This document shows positions 6,627 through 17,400 of a stretch of 26,837 nucleotides of DNA, piece after piece. The notes under the pieces were generated by a model. That model had not been told where the DNA came from, did not search any database, and saw nothing but the letters and a program-made list of their open reading frames with translations. This stretch comes from a virus, in the IMG/VR virus record IMGVR_UViG_3300027631_000112, positions 1 to 26,837 of that record; one strand, given 5' to 3'. The position numbers and the translations under genes were made by a program. The stretch's first letter is position 1; the number at the start of each line of letters is the position of its first letter.

Positions 6627-9528
6627 CTAAGTCTATAACAAATAGATTATCAGTGGATTTTAGAGTTGAAGCCTCTACTGTACCTTTAAATATAGCATTT
6701 CCAGCAGTATCTATTGAAAAAGTAGTGGCTCCGCTTTTTCTACCTACTAAACCATTACTACCTAAGTAGAGTCCATTATCTGTAGTACCTGCAGCATTTA
6801 ATGTGCCTACTACAATTGCACCTGCAGTATTAAAACTAACAGGTCCGGTCATTGTCTGCGCACCACTTTTATCAAGTTTACCACTAACTGTAGAAGCTAC
6901 AGCATTAGCTTTAGTTGTAGCATCGCCTGCTGCAGTTGATACAGCACTAGCTCTAGCACTTTCTACAAGTGCTGCAGCATCTTCTACATTTATAACCCAA
7001 TCAGTAGGAATGTTACCCTCCTCTAGTTTAACATACCCAACATTTAAAGTAAATGGGGCAGCAGCTAAAGGATAAAAGTAAAATCTGCAGTATGTTAAAT
7101 TAGCACTACTAGGTGTAGTAAACGTCTGATATATACGTTTCCAACTTGTTGTAATTGCGGTATCGTAGGCTCCAGAAGTTTCTTGATGTACATTATTAAC
7201 GTTTTCATCTCGCCAACTTTGTATATGTAAATGAGTATCATAGGCGCCTGCTAGAGCGGCACTACCCTTAACAAAGGCGCTAACAGTATACTGTGTGTTA
7301 GCTTTTAATCTCATTGGTGTACTAGTAGTTGCTCCACCGCTACCAACTAGTTGCAAAGTACCATAGCTGCCATAAGTTACCGCACTACTATAAGTTACCG
7401 TAGACCCGTTAGTAGTCCACCCTGTAGCAGAAGTAAAATTTCCGCTGTAGCGCATTAAATTAGCACCACCTATAACAATTGCGCTATTATTAATATCTGA
7501 AGCAACTGTGGTAGCTGAAAGTAAGGCTTCTCCTACACCGTTAAATATACTACCACCTGTTAGTGAGAGTAATCCTGTAGCAGTATTATAGGATAATCCA
7601 GATGTGGCATTATTTATTCTGAATTTTTGAGCACCGCCATCATTACCTAAAAAGAATCCTGTAGTATTATCATCAAAACTTGTCTTACCTGATTTAAGTG
7701 ACCCACCACTGAATACATCTACAGTACCTAAACTTGCGGCAAGGGCTGATAGGCTACCTACTTTTAGGTTACTTAAGTAGGGCTCACCCCAAGTTATATT
7801 AGTAGTATTAGCACTATATGTACCATCACTTTGATACATATATTGACCATCAGTTAAGGTACTGGTAGCCGTTTTAGACCATGATGTAGTAGTTCCACCT
7901 ACAGTAACTGTACTAGTAGGTGCAACGTCCCCAGTACCAGCGGTTGGAGCAACTAGACTGGTTTGAGGGCTCACGCCTGTCCACACACCATTTGTAACTA
8001 CATAGGCAATACGGTACGAATCACCATTTATACCTATAGTACCATCGTTACGATAGCCAATAGTGTTAATTGAAGAGTTAGTCCAATTTGCACTAGTAGT
8101 AGCTGCTAAGCCAGTATCTGTAAGTGTTATATTACGTTGATAAAGGGTATACCCATTAGTTGTTGCGGCTCCTGCGGCTCCGGACCATCCACTAGGATAC
8201 GCACTTATGGCCCCAGTATTCCAATTATAGGTAAACGCACCACTATAAGCAGGTGGGGAAGCAGCCCACTGATACATGCTTAAGGTAATTGACTTAGTAG
8301 CCTCCGCTACACCATACTTGCCAACACTTATGTAGTCAAGGGCTACACTAGCAGTTGCGGCATTAACGAAATCAAATCGTAAATTAGTAATATTACCGCC
8401 AATTAAGTAATCAGTACCGCCGGCAGTTAGTGCACGCATGTCTACGTTAATAGTAGTCCATACATCTAAGGCTGGTTGAGGAATAGCTTTGTAATACGAT
8501 CCGCTCTCTCCATGAAGAGGATTTGAATAAAATAGTATGCCTTCCCATAGACCACTAATCCATTTAACTCGCATACTGATTATATATGAGTTATTTGGAA
8601 CTAAATTTAAATTGGTTAATCTTAAATTTTGATCAAGAACAGTGTTAGTAAAGAGTGTAGCTGTACCACTCTCATAAGTTTGTGCAGTACCTGCAAAAGT
8701 TACCGCAGTTGGTAAAGTTGGTAAGGTTGCACCAGCAAAATCATAGTTAGCTACTGGAGTTAGGTTAGCACCATCAGCACCTATACTACCATTATTAACT
8801 TTATTATAGACGACAGTTCTAGTATATGTAGTAGCTACCGGAGTGGCGGATGAGTCATATACAGTTATAGTAAACGTAATTTTAGCACCATCCTGTGCAA
8901 TAGCACTTATAGCAGGTATAGTCCAAGATGTACTAGTTGTTGTAGGGGTGGCAGTTATTGTTACGTCAACTACAGCATATGATACTGTAAAACTATTTGC
9001 AGCAGGTGTACTACTGTAGGTTAAATTAGTAGTACCACGACTTACTGTAACTCCAATATCTGTGTTATTAAAGGAGAGGGGTAAACCATTAGCATCACAG
9101 GTTACTAATACATTAGTTCTACTTAGTGTAATGAAATTAGACTCTGCACCTTCTGAGCTATAAGTTACAGTATAGTAGCCATATGCGTCATCAAGTAGGT
9201 TTTCTGAAATTATACATCTGTACTGTACTGAGGCGTTCTTAACCCATGAATCGCTATTGTTTAGGGTCCACGTTTTTCCTGTACCTAAAGTAATAAAGGT
9301 ACTAGGGGCACTACTTAGTGCATATGACCAAGTATAAACAGCGCTGCCTGAAAATACTGATCCAGAGGGGGTGGCAGTTAAAACAATAGTAGCAGGAAGA
9401 ATTGTAATACTATTCTTACTTGCTAAGAATGCGGACGCAGTACCAGTAATAAGAAGATTAGTTTGTTTTGATCTATACTTAGCAGCTTGTAGGGCTAGGT
9501 CTCTATCATTTAAAATAGGTGCTGTCAT
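6598..9528 (-). CDS. Tail tip/central fibre protein with carbohydrate-binding-like domains (976 aa)
   Basis: Probably a central tail tip protein that reaches towards the cell surface. Residues about 25-250 form Thr/Ser-rich Ig-like beta domains. Residues about 253-403 (from ANLTPVANYDFAG to YISVGKYG) and about 686-839 (from GGANLMRYSGNF to YVKLEEGNIPTDW) each look like a carbohydrate-binding-module-type beta sandwich; the LEEGN.PTDW ending is a familiar mark of such domains in phage tail proteins. An Ala/Thr-rich, possibly coiled segment (VEDAAALVESARASA) follows. The C-terminus (FSIDTAGNAIFKGTVEASTLK) resembles the end of lambda gpJ-like host specificity proteins. It begins with TAATG overlap with the hub gene upstream, which suggests coupled translation and a matched subunit ratio. 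It could also be classed as a tail fibre. Confidence 0.8.
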   Translation of the reverse strand: MTAPILNDRDLALQAAKYRSKQTNLLITGTASAFLASKNSITILPATIVLTATPSGSVFSGSAVYTWSYALSSAPSTFITLGTGKTWTLNNSDSWVKNASVQYRCIISENLLDDAYGYYTVTYSSEGAESNFITLSRTNVLVTCDANGLPLSFNNTDIGVTVSRGTTNLTYSSTPAANSFTVSYAVVDVTITATPTTTSTSWTIPAISAIAQDGAKITFTITVYDSSATPVATTYTRTVVYNKVNNGSIGADGANLTPVANYDFAGATLPTLPTAVTFAGTAQTYESGTATLFTNTVLDQNLRLTNLNLVPNNSYIISMRVKWISGLWEGILFYSNPLHGESGSYYKAIPQPALDVWTTINVDMRALTAGGTDYLIGGNITNLRFDFVNAATASVALDYISVGKYGVAEATKSITLSMYQWAASPPAYSGAFTYNWNTGAISAYPSGWSGAAGAATTNGYTLYQRNITLTDTGLAATTSANWTNSSINTIGYRNDGTIGINGDSYRIAYVVTNGVWTGVSPQTSLVAPTAGTGDVAPTSTVTVGGTTTSWSKTATSTLTDGQYMYQSDGTYSANTTNITWGEPYLSNLKVGSLSALAASLGTVDVFSGGSLKSGKTSFDDNTTGFFLGNDGGAQKFRINNATSGLSYNTATGLLSLTGGSIFNGVGEALLSATTVASDINNSAIVIGGANLMRYSGNFTSATGWTTNGSTVTYSSAVTYGSYGTLQLVGSGGATTSTPMRLKANTQYTVSAFVKGSAALAGAYDTHLHIQSWRDENVNNVHQETSGAYDTAITTSWKRIYQTFTTPSSANLTYCRFYFYPLAAAPFTLNVGYVKLEEGNIPTDWVINVEDAAALVESARASAVSTAAGDATTKANAVASTVSGKLDKSGAQTMTGPVSFNTAGAIVVGTLNAAGTTDNGLYLGSNGLVGRKSGATTFSIDTAGNAIFKGTVEASTLKSTDNLFVIDLVNKTISISV

Positions 9529-11351
9529 TAAATAATTACCTCTACATTAATTGTACCATCTGCCCAATTAGGGCTAAGGGTTATTACTTGTCCAGTTTTA
9601 CCAGCACTTAATCCAAATCTATTATGTGTTAGTGTAACTTGCTGACCTAACTTTAAATATAGTAGTTTGGCTGTACCAGTAAAAGCGTATACTGTATGTG
9701 GTACTTTAAAATAGTTATTCAAAGTAGTAGCTAAGGCACTAGCATCCGATCCACTAATTAAACTAGTGTCTGTTTGTACAGGAGTACTATCTAATCTATA
9801 GGTTGACTCTACGGCTGTATCTGTAACAGTTTTTGAGTACCACTCATCATTAAACATGTAGTTACTATCAGCAGGTATACTACCAGCTAACGCTGTTTGA
9901 GGAGTATAGTTAAGCGCATAACCAACCTTGGTAGCTGCTACTATTTTAGTCTTATTAGATATGTGTAAACTGTGATGTAGGATATCCCCATCAGTAATAC
10001 TCATTACTGAGTCTGAAGTATAGGTGCCTAGCTGCAATAATTGCAATAACCCTAGTCTATTAAAGAAAAGTTGTGCATTAGCACTACGGGCAAGTTTCTG
10101 GCAGACTTCCAGTACATTTACTCTATCTTTAAGTACAATACCTACAGCGGCAGTATTAGCCGCAACAAATGCTCTTAGGTTAACTAGGTCTAAATCAGAG
10201 GAAGTTAATCTATTACTAACTTGTCCATACTGGGTAACTATAAGTGTGATTATATTCGCTATATTATTAGTATAGGTTGACAATAGTCCAGCAGTTCCAG
10301 TTTCACTTAAATCTACAGAATTCTTCAATCCCTGTAAACTCATGGTAACAGTACCCTCAGGTGGAGACTTTAAGGTAAACTTACCAGTAGTTAAATTTAC
10401 TATAGCTCTATCAGGTCTATTAATATTACGTACTCGTATAGTACCTGAAGCAGTTGCAGTAGTTAAAACAAGGGTATTACCGTCTGGTAATTGAGAAATA
10501 CTAAAAGCAGTTGAATTTACTATAGTTTTTACATAGTAGGTTGTACCTGCTACAATACCACCAATTGACGTATCAAATATAATGGACATCCCAACAGATA
10601 AATTTTGCGTACTAGCACAGGTAATATAGTTTGTAGTTGCGGCTGTTGAGGTTACTGTAGTACCATAAACTGTAACATCAGTATAAATAGGTACTCCATT
10701 ATCACGTATTTCAATTGCTAACTCACTAACACCATCATTAAACATATACTCTAAGTACGCAGGATCTACTAGTACTGGTGACGAGTTAAACACTTCACCA
10801 AACACAAGTGGTCGTAAGGTATCTTGATTTGTCTGCCCATTTGCCCAAGTACCATAGGTTCCAAGCTTATTATCACTTATTGGATAATTAAGACGATTTA
10901 ACTTATCGCGTACTTTAACATTGATAAACTCACGCTCGCTTGAGTCTACGTCCTCAATAATACCATCAAATACTTTCTCGAATACAGTACGTACATCTGC
11001 TAAGGTAGCTGCCTCCCATGTTGGATCACCTAGGTAAACTTTGACAGCTCTGCTATCCCAAATATACTTAGTTCTATCTAGCCAGTCATCTAAGTCACCA
11101 TTGTAGTTAGCTATCTTTATATCACCAAAACTCATTGACAGGCTTCCATCAAGGGTAAGAGATTCAGTTGTCTGTATATTGCCACTAATAATTGGTAAAT
11201 ATGTTGCATCAGCACTAGTTGTAGTATAGCCAATGTTAGATAGGTAAAATGTCGTCTCCGTTGCAGTAGAGACATTTTTTGCAGTAATTTCTACTAATAA
11301 GCCTAGTATGTGGGTAGGATCTGCTAACCACGCTTGAGTTACATTACTCAT
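9528..11351 (-). CDS. Tail hub / distal tail protein (607 aa)
   Basis: First gene of the tail tip unit. The N-terminal 200 residues (ILGLLVEITAKN, YLSNIGYTT, LTLDGSLSMSFGDIKIANYNG, DDWLDRTKYIWDSRAVKVYLGD) suggest a beta-rich ring-forming distal tail domain. The C-terminal half (RVNVLEVCQKLARSANAQLFF, LGQQVTLTHNRFGL, TGQVITLSPNW) looks like a hub domain of the kind that closes the tail tube. Residues about 226-307 are a Thr/Val-rich inserted domain (LSVGMSIIFD, GIVAGTTYYVK, STAFSISQL). I place the start at ATG 11351 because GGGAG lies five bases before it; a TTG 18 bases upstream in the same frame lacks such a site. It is preceded by a strong promoter and leader. It could be a fused distal-tail plus tail-associated protein; specific family not certain. 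Confidence 0.78.
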   Translation of the reverse strand: MSNVTQAWLADPTHILGLLVEITAKNVSTATETTFYLSNIGYTTTSADATYLPIISGNIQTTESLTLDGSLSMSFGDIKIANYNGDLDDWLDRTKYIWDSRAVKVYLGDPTWEAATLADVRTVFEKVFDGIIEDVDSSEREFINVKVRDKLNRLNYPISDNKLGTYGTWANGQTNQDTLRPLVFGEVFNSSPVLVDPAYLEYMFNDGVSELAIEIRDNGVPIYTDVTVYGTTVTSTAATTNYITCASTQNLSVGMSIIFDTSIGGIVAGTTYYVKTIVNSTAFSISQLPDGNTLVLTTATASGTIRVRNINRPDRAIVNLTTGKFTLKSPPEGTVTMSLQGLKNSVDLSETGTAGLLSTYTNNIANIITLIVTQYGQVSNRLTSSDLDLVNLRAFVAANTAAVGIVLKDRVNVLEVCQKLARSANAQLFFNRLGLLQLLQLGTYTSDSVMSITDGDILHHSLHISNKTKIVAATKVGYALNYTPQTALAGSIPADSNYMFNDEWYSKTVTDTAVESTYRLDSTPVQTDTSLISGSDASALATTLNNYFKVPHTVYAFTGTAKLLYLKLGQQVTLTHNRFGLSAGKTGQVITLSPNWADGTINVEVII

Positions 11352-11377
11352 AAAATCTCCCAAGATCAATTTACCCT

Positions 11378-11406
11378 ATTATACTTGATTAGCTAAAATA
11401 AGTCAA
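11378..11406 (-). promoter_or_regulatory. Strong sigma70 promoter for tail tip/fibre genes
   Basis: Minus strand: TTGACT (11406-11401), 17-base spacer, TATAAT (11383-11378). The -35 box matches 5 of 6 and the -10 box 6 of 6. Transcription should start about 11371, giving a leader of about 20 bases before ATG 11351. It lies directly downstream of the tape measure terminator, so it should restart expression of the genes from 11351 leftward. Confidence 0.88.
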
Positions 11407-11424
11407 GCATAATTTTTATTAGGG

Positions 11425-11452
11425 ATAAAAAAGCCCGCATAAAGCGGGCTTT
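11425..11452 (-). terminator. Rho-independent terminator after the tape measure gene
   Basis: A 9-bp GC-rich stem (AAAGCCCGC / GCGGGCTTT) with a five-base loop, followed on the minus strand by a run of Ts that continues out of the stem (six Ts in total), then ATCCC. It begins two bases after the tape measure stop codon. Confidence 0.93.
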
Positions 11453-11454
11453 CC

Positions 11455-14400
11455 TTAAACTACGGTTACCCCAGAACGGGCTTTCCAGTTTTGTTGATTT
11501 AATGCTTGTACGTTACCATTATTAATGGCTTCTGCATTTCTTGCATTTGCTGTAAATGTTGTTGCGATTAAGTGTCCTGTTTGTTCCTTTTGATCTTCAC
11601 GTAACTTTGTTACTTCTTCTCTTAAGGCTTTAACTTCTGCGATTAAGGCGTCATTGTTAAATAGATTCTTACTGTCTGCGTTAGAGTAAACTCTTCCGGG
11701 GTTAACAAAGTCTACTAGCTCAGGTCCTTGCTCACCTACTAAGGACATTCCAGAGGCTAAACCTCCAGCGGCATACTTAGCATAGGGAACACCTGCAGCC
11801 GTAGAGCCTGAAGCAGTTGCTGAAGCTTGAGCTATAGTGGTTACTCCTACTGCTGTTAAATACTTTTCTAGTAGTTGGGCTGTTGTATCTGTTGCCGCTG
11901 CAATCTTATCTAGGAAACCTAGCTGTTCTTGCACTTCTGTTTGCTGTGTAGTTAGTATACTACTAGTAGCGTCTATAGCTGTACCAACTGCGGCAAAGTC
12001 CGCAGCATACTGGGTACCAGACGCATTCATAACCTTAGAGTTTGCTAAGAAACTATCAGATGCTTTTGATAGATTGGCTACGGCGTCATCTCTAGTTTTT
12101 ATTTCTGCTGTAGAACTTGAAGTAGTAATTGTTGCTTTAGCAGCAGCAGATGTTTGTTCAAATATTGCTTTAGATTGTGCATACTTTTCTGCAGGAGACA
12201 TGGTAGAAGAACTTCCACCAAGTAGTGCAGTTTTATAGTCTTGTAAGGATTTAATTGATGATGTTAGTGAATTATTTGTAGTATCATAAGCAGACTTAAG
12301 TTTATCACGAAGTGCAATCTCATCTGTTAAGGCATTAAGATATCTTTGACGAGGTCTTAGAGCAGCGTCCATCGCGTCTAATTCCTTCTGTCTAGTTAAG
12401 TTTAGAGCCTCGTTACTTCCCTTTAATTGATATATCTTTATTTCTAGATCTAAGGCTGAATCAGCTAAAGCTTTAGCTGCTTCTGAGGCTTTAAGTACTG
12501 TATCAAGTCCAGGAGCTAAGTCCATTAAGCTTTGATACATTTTTTGTCCGGCATCTGTACTTAAGTCCTGTGCATTAACTAATTTTGCAAACTCCTCGCG
12601 ACTAATATTAGTGTTAATACTTAGTTTAGTTAACTGCTTACTTACACTTTCCTGTACGGGTGCAAGTCTTTGAGCATCTGTTAAGAAGGCATCTTTAAAA
12701 AATGAGGACTGTTCCATAAACTTTTCAAGTCCGCCGGCAGCTTTAATCATAGCTTCTGATATATCAAATTTACCTATTATATTAAAGCTATTACCAACAG
12801 ATCTTAAAGCTTGATCTACTTTTTTATTGCCATCTGTTACTCTAACTACTGTTTCTAGATATCCTTCGCCAAATTTCTTAAACTTGTCAAATCCACCAAA
12901 TAGTAAGTGAGCAGTTTCGTCTAGTTTAGCACCTACTACAGCATTTAATTGATCAAGGGCTGCTTGACCTGTTAAGCCCATAGTATCAATATCGCCCTGA
13001 ATACCACTAAAATTTATGGATTTAAAAGCCTGATTTATAGCATCTGTTCCTACACCTGCCGTAGCACCTACTTCTGTAAATACTTCTTTAGCATTTTTAA
13101 ATACGTCTGATAATCCTTTACGTACTTCAGCTCCAACAGCAACAGCTTGTCTGCTAAGCGTTGTCCAATCTTGATCACTACCAAACCATCCGCCATCCCT
13201 ATGAAATTGTGTAAGTACATCTTTATAAGCAGTAATACTACCTTCAGTCTCATCAATAAGATTTTGTAGGCTACCATTTACATTAATACCTGCTCCAGCA
13301 ATACTAGTATTAGCAGTGGTTGCTCCACCAAATACGCTATTTAAGAATCCACTACCAAATAATCCACCCTTACTAGTTGTTTCAGTACCTGGTTGTGTTC
13401 CAAATGTAGTTCCACCTTTTCGTAATCCTGGAATATTATAAATAGCTTGTGAAGTTACGCTTAAAGAATCGGCTAATTTACTAAACGCTTTTAATAGCTT
13501 GTCGTCATAGTCTAACCCTTCTATAGAATTACTCGCTAATATTTCCATAGATTTAGCTATAGATTCTGATTTAGCTGAGTCATCTCCAAATACTCCACCA
13601 GTACCTGCACTAGCTTGTTTTTCTGCAGAGGTTTTGCCGGTCATGTCAACACTAGGAGGCGCTGAACCACCTCCGCCTACCATAGCCAGTAATGAAGCTA
13701 CTAAAGCTGCACCAATTGCATAACCTACTGGGCCCATAGTAGCAAATGAGGATAGTATAGCTGGTGTATTAGCCACCGTAGTACCTGCTGCTCCTACTGT
13801 GTTTTCTGCTACAATTGCGGTTTGAGCAGCACCTGTAGCAGCTACTTCAGCTTGTAGTATCCTCGTATGTAAGAGAAAACTTTTACCTAAATTAAAGGCC
13901 TCGGCAGCCATTGTTTTAAGTTGTAAACCTAGTTTTATTGCATTAGAGGTTTTTTCTAAGTTATCAAGAAGTCTATATGCTACACTTTTTTGATCTACTA
14001 GTTTTTTAGAGTTTGCAGATATTGTTGATATACTACTTAGTTCTTCTTTAGTACTTAGGTCTCTATACTTAGCATCTATAGCATATTTTTGTTTAGGGTC
14101 CATAGGCCCGACACTCATTGCAGCATCTATTTCTGCCTGTTTCTGTTTAACTAGATCTTCTTGAGCTTTTACAGATGCGTACATACCTTTTACAACTTCG
14201 CCTAAGGCTGTACCCATATCGCCAAATATAGCAGTTAGGTTAGAGGCTAAACTTTCCTGATCTTTTAATAGTTTATTTTGTCTTTCTAATTCTAACCCTT
14301 GTGCTCTGCTTGATTCAATTAATTTTTCAGAAATTGCGGCTTGTTCTAATAACACACTACGTTTGCTATTTAATAGTTCTAGAACTCTTTGAGTTGCTTT

Positions 14401-17400
14401 TTGTTCCTCAGTTAGTGGCATTTCCTGAGCCCCTGCACCTTCGGGTCCTTTAAAATTAGGGGTCATCAAAGAAGCTGCAAAGTTGGCAATACGAGCTTTT
14501 TCTTGGGCATTTTCAATTGCAAGAGTTGAATCTAATAAAGCTAAATTACTAGATAGCTGTAACTTTGATAAGTCTATATCGGCTTTTCTATTAATATAGA
14601 ATTCTTGGCTTACAGTATTTAATTCCTTTTGATTTTGTAGAAGTTGTTGTTCTAGGTCTAATCTTGTAGTAGATATATCAAATATATCTTGCGAAAGAGC
14701 TCTTTCGTGTTCCTGAATTTTTATTTTATCAGCTAACTTACCATTAAGAGTATTTATATTTTTTTGTACGCCCAAATCATATAGTTTACTAGAAGTTATC
14801 TGTTTTTCTACTTTAAGAGAGGCATCTAATTTTAGAATAGTTTCATTATGTAAATCATTCAAAGCTTTTTTGTCTTCTCGACTAGCGTTGGCTAAGTCTT
14901 TGCTTCTCTTTTCATAGTCATTAATTTCTAATTGTTTGGCAGACTCTAACGCATTTATCGCATCTATTGATCTTTCTTTTTCGCGAGAGACCAATAAAGA
15001 GCTAGTTTGTTTTGCAATTTCTTCCTCAGTAAGTAGCCCTAATTCTTTTGATAAATTTAATCTATTTTCAAGTACGGTTAGTTCTCCACTAGCTAATATA
15101 GAAAGACGAGAAGTTCTAATATCTATTATTTTTTGATCAAAATCTGCTTCAGCTTTTTTTCCCGCTAAGCTTTCTTCCGCATATCCAGCCTTGCGCTTAG
15201 CTAAAGCCTGTGCATCTCTTTCCGCTTTATTATTAAGTTTGGTGGTAAGTTCAGAAGCCGCACTTTTAGGGTCTCTTATGTCAGATCCTCCTAGTATTGC
15301 TTTTTTAATTTCTTGTTGAATATCTAAATACTCAGAAGCTTCCTTATTTAAAGCTATGGCTTCAGCTATTCTTTCTTTTTCTTTCATTGCACTTTTACTT
15401 AAAAACAAAGAATTTTTTATTGTAATATCTAGACTTTGTTGTTGAGTAAGTAGTCGTTCTAGTTGAGTAGCTGCTAAATCTTTTTCTACTTTAAGAGCAT
15501 CATCCATCAGACTAAACTGGGCACCTGTAGATATAGATTTCTGCTGACTCATAAGTTCTGCTTTACTAGCCGCTGCACCTGCAGTTATTGCGGCACCTGG
15601 TTGCAATATTTTAGCTGCCTCAAATCTGGCCTGACCGACGCTACGGTCACCCACACCAAATTTTTGTATAATCTGATTCAATTGGTCAAAAGTATAGTCA
15701 CCCATCTCTTTGGACATTTCTATACCAACTCTACGATTAGTTATATCGCTATCCATCTTTTGTTCTTGCTTTATGTTAGCTTCTGTAGGCGTTCTACCGC
15801 CTTTTCTATTTCTTTCTTGAATAGTCTCTAAAAGAATTTGTTGATTAACTAAAGTATTCTCCTCTTCGGCAATTCTTAAATTATCCATTACTTTGGATAA
15901 GCTAGCTTTAGCATCTAGTTCACGAATTTGTAATCCAATACTTTGTATCTCTAAGGCCGCTCTTGTTTTTATACCCTCAGCAGTATCTCCTAATCCCGCA
16001 GCTTTAGCTTTAGCTTCAGTAATTTTTGCTTTTTCAAAAGCTATACCTATACTATCTGCTACTTTTTGTGATCCTCTGGCAAATACAGCCTCTTGCTCTT
16101 TATTAATTTTATCTATATAAGGTTGTATTTTAATTTTTAAGGGATCAATAAGATTTATTAGATCTTTTTGTTGTTTTTGATTATCCCCTATCTCTTTATC
16201 AAACTGAATCTGATAAACGCCAAATTTAGTATCAGCTCTTTTTGCTTTTAAGGCTTCTTCTTCATTTTTTAGTCTGTCTAATGCACTTGTATAGGTGGAA
16301 ATGTCTGCTGCCATTTCTTTAATTTTAGGACTGGCTTTATATAATTCACTTGCTGCTTCAGGATCAAAAAATCTTAACTTAGCGGTATCTCCGGATATTT
16401 CTACTAACTTACTTAAAGCAGTAGTAGGATCTTTGAAAGCTTTAGCCATTTTCTGAGAAACATCTATAGATTGAAATCCTAATTTAGCTAAATCATCTGA
16501 AGGTTGCATGCTAGTTAAAATTGCAGTAAATGTATCTCCAGCAATTTTAAAGGAGTCATCAAGTTCTTTTCCTTTTGATGCCGTATTACTTAAATCTACA
16601 CCTAGTTGCTGCATAATAGTAGTAACTTTTGGAGCAATTTCTAAAAACTTCTCTGGTGTATCATTCAAATATTCTCTAAACGCTTTTTGATCTGTTGGAT
16701 CAACCCCTGTTAATTCTTTAATTTCTCTTAATGCTTTTGTTGTTTCCTCACCTGGTGTAGCTAATTTAAAAGCTTCAGATACACTTATTGATAATGCTTT
16801 AGAGGAACTTCTCAATAAACCAAACCCTACTGCTACTGCTGTAGTATCAAAAAATTTATCTAAATCACTTGCAGCAGCATTTTCTGCTATAAGTGCTTTA
16901 ACAGCTTTAGCAGAAGCGTCACTAACTTCTAAAATTGCATTAGCTTTTGCACTCATTGCTGCTGTAGATATTTTATAAAGAGGATCTCTATCCTCTAAAT
17001 CTTTCATTACATTGTTTAACATTTCTGAAGCTGCAGTCAAATTCTCAAATGAGGATCTAGTTACCTTAGCCTCTTTACCATTAGAACTTAGAGTATCGAC
17101 CAGAAGATCAACACTAGCTACAACAAATGCAATTATAGCACCAATTTCACCGTATTTTCCAATAAAAGTAGAGATCTTACTTAAAGCACTACTAGCTTGA
17201 GTTTTTATAATACCATAACTGCCTGCTACAGTTTCATTCACTCTTTGTAGAGCATTAAGTTTACTTATTTGCTCAGTAACTTCTTTACCTTGTTTATCAT
17301 AAGTGCCAGTACCAATAGTTAGCTTTCCTCTACCGAGTATTCCGCCTTGAGCAGCAGCTAGCTGTGCATTCATACTAGTTAAAGCAGCTATCATACCTTT

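Noticed and set aside
11352-11369. A TTG start 18 bases upstream of the hub ATG
   Set aside because: It has no Shine-Dalgarno sequence, would lie almost at the expected transcription start, and the ATG at 11351 has GGGAG at good spacing.
13068-13277. A 69-codon minus-strand frame within the tape measure gene
   Set aside because: It lies wholly inside the tape measure in another frame, without a ribosome site or a plausible protein pattern.
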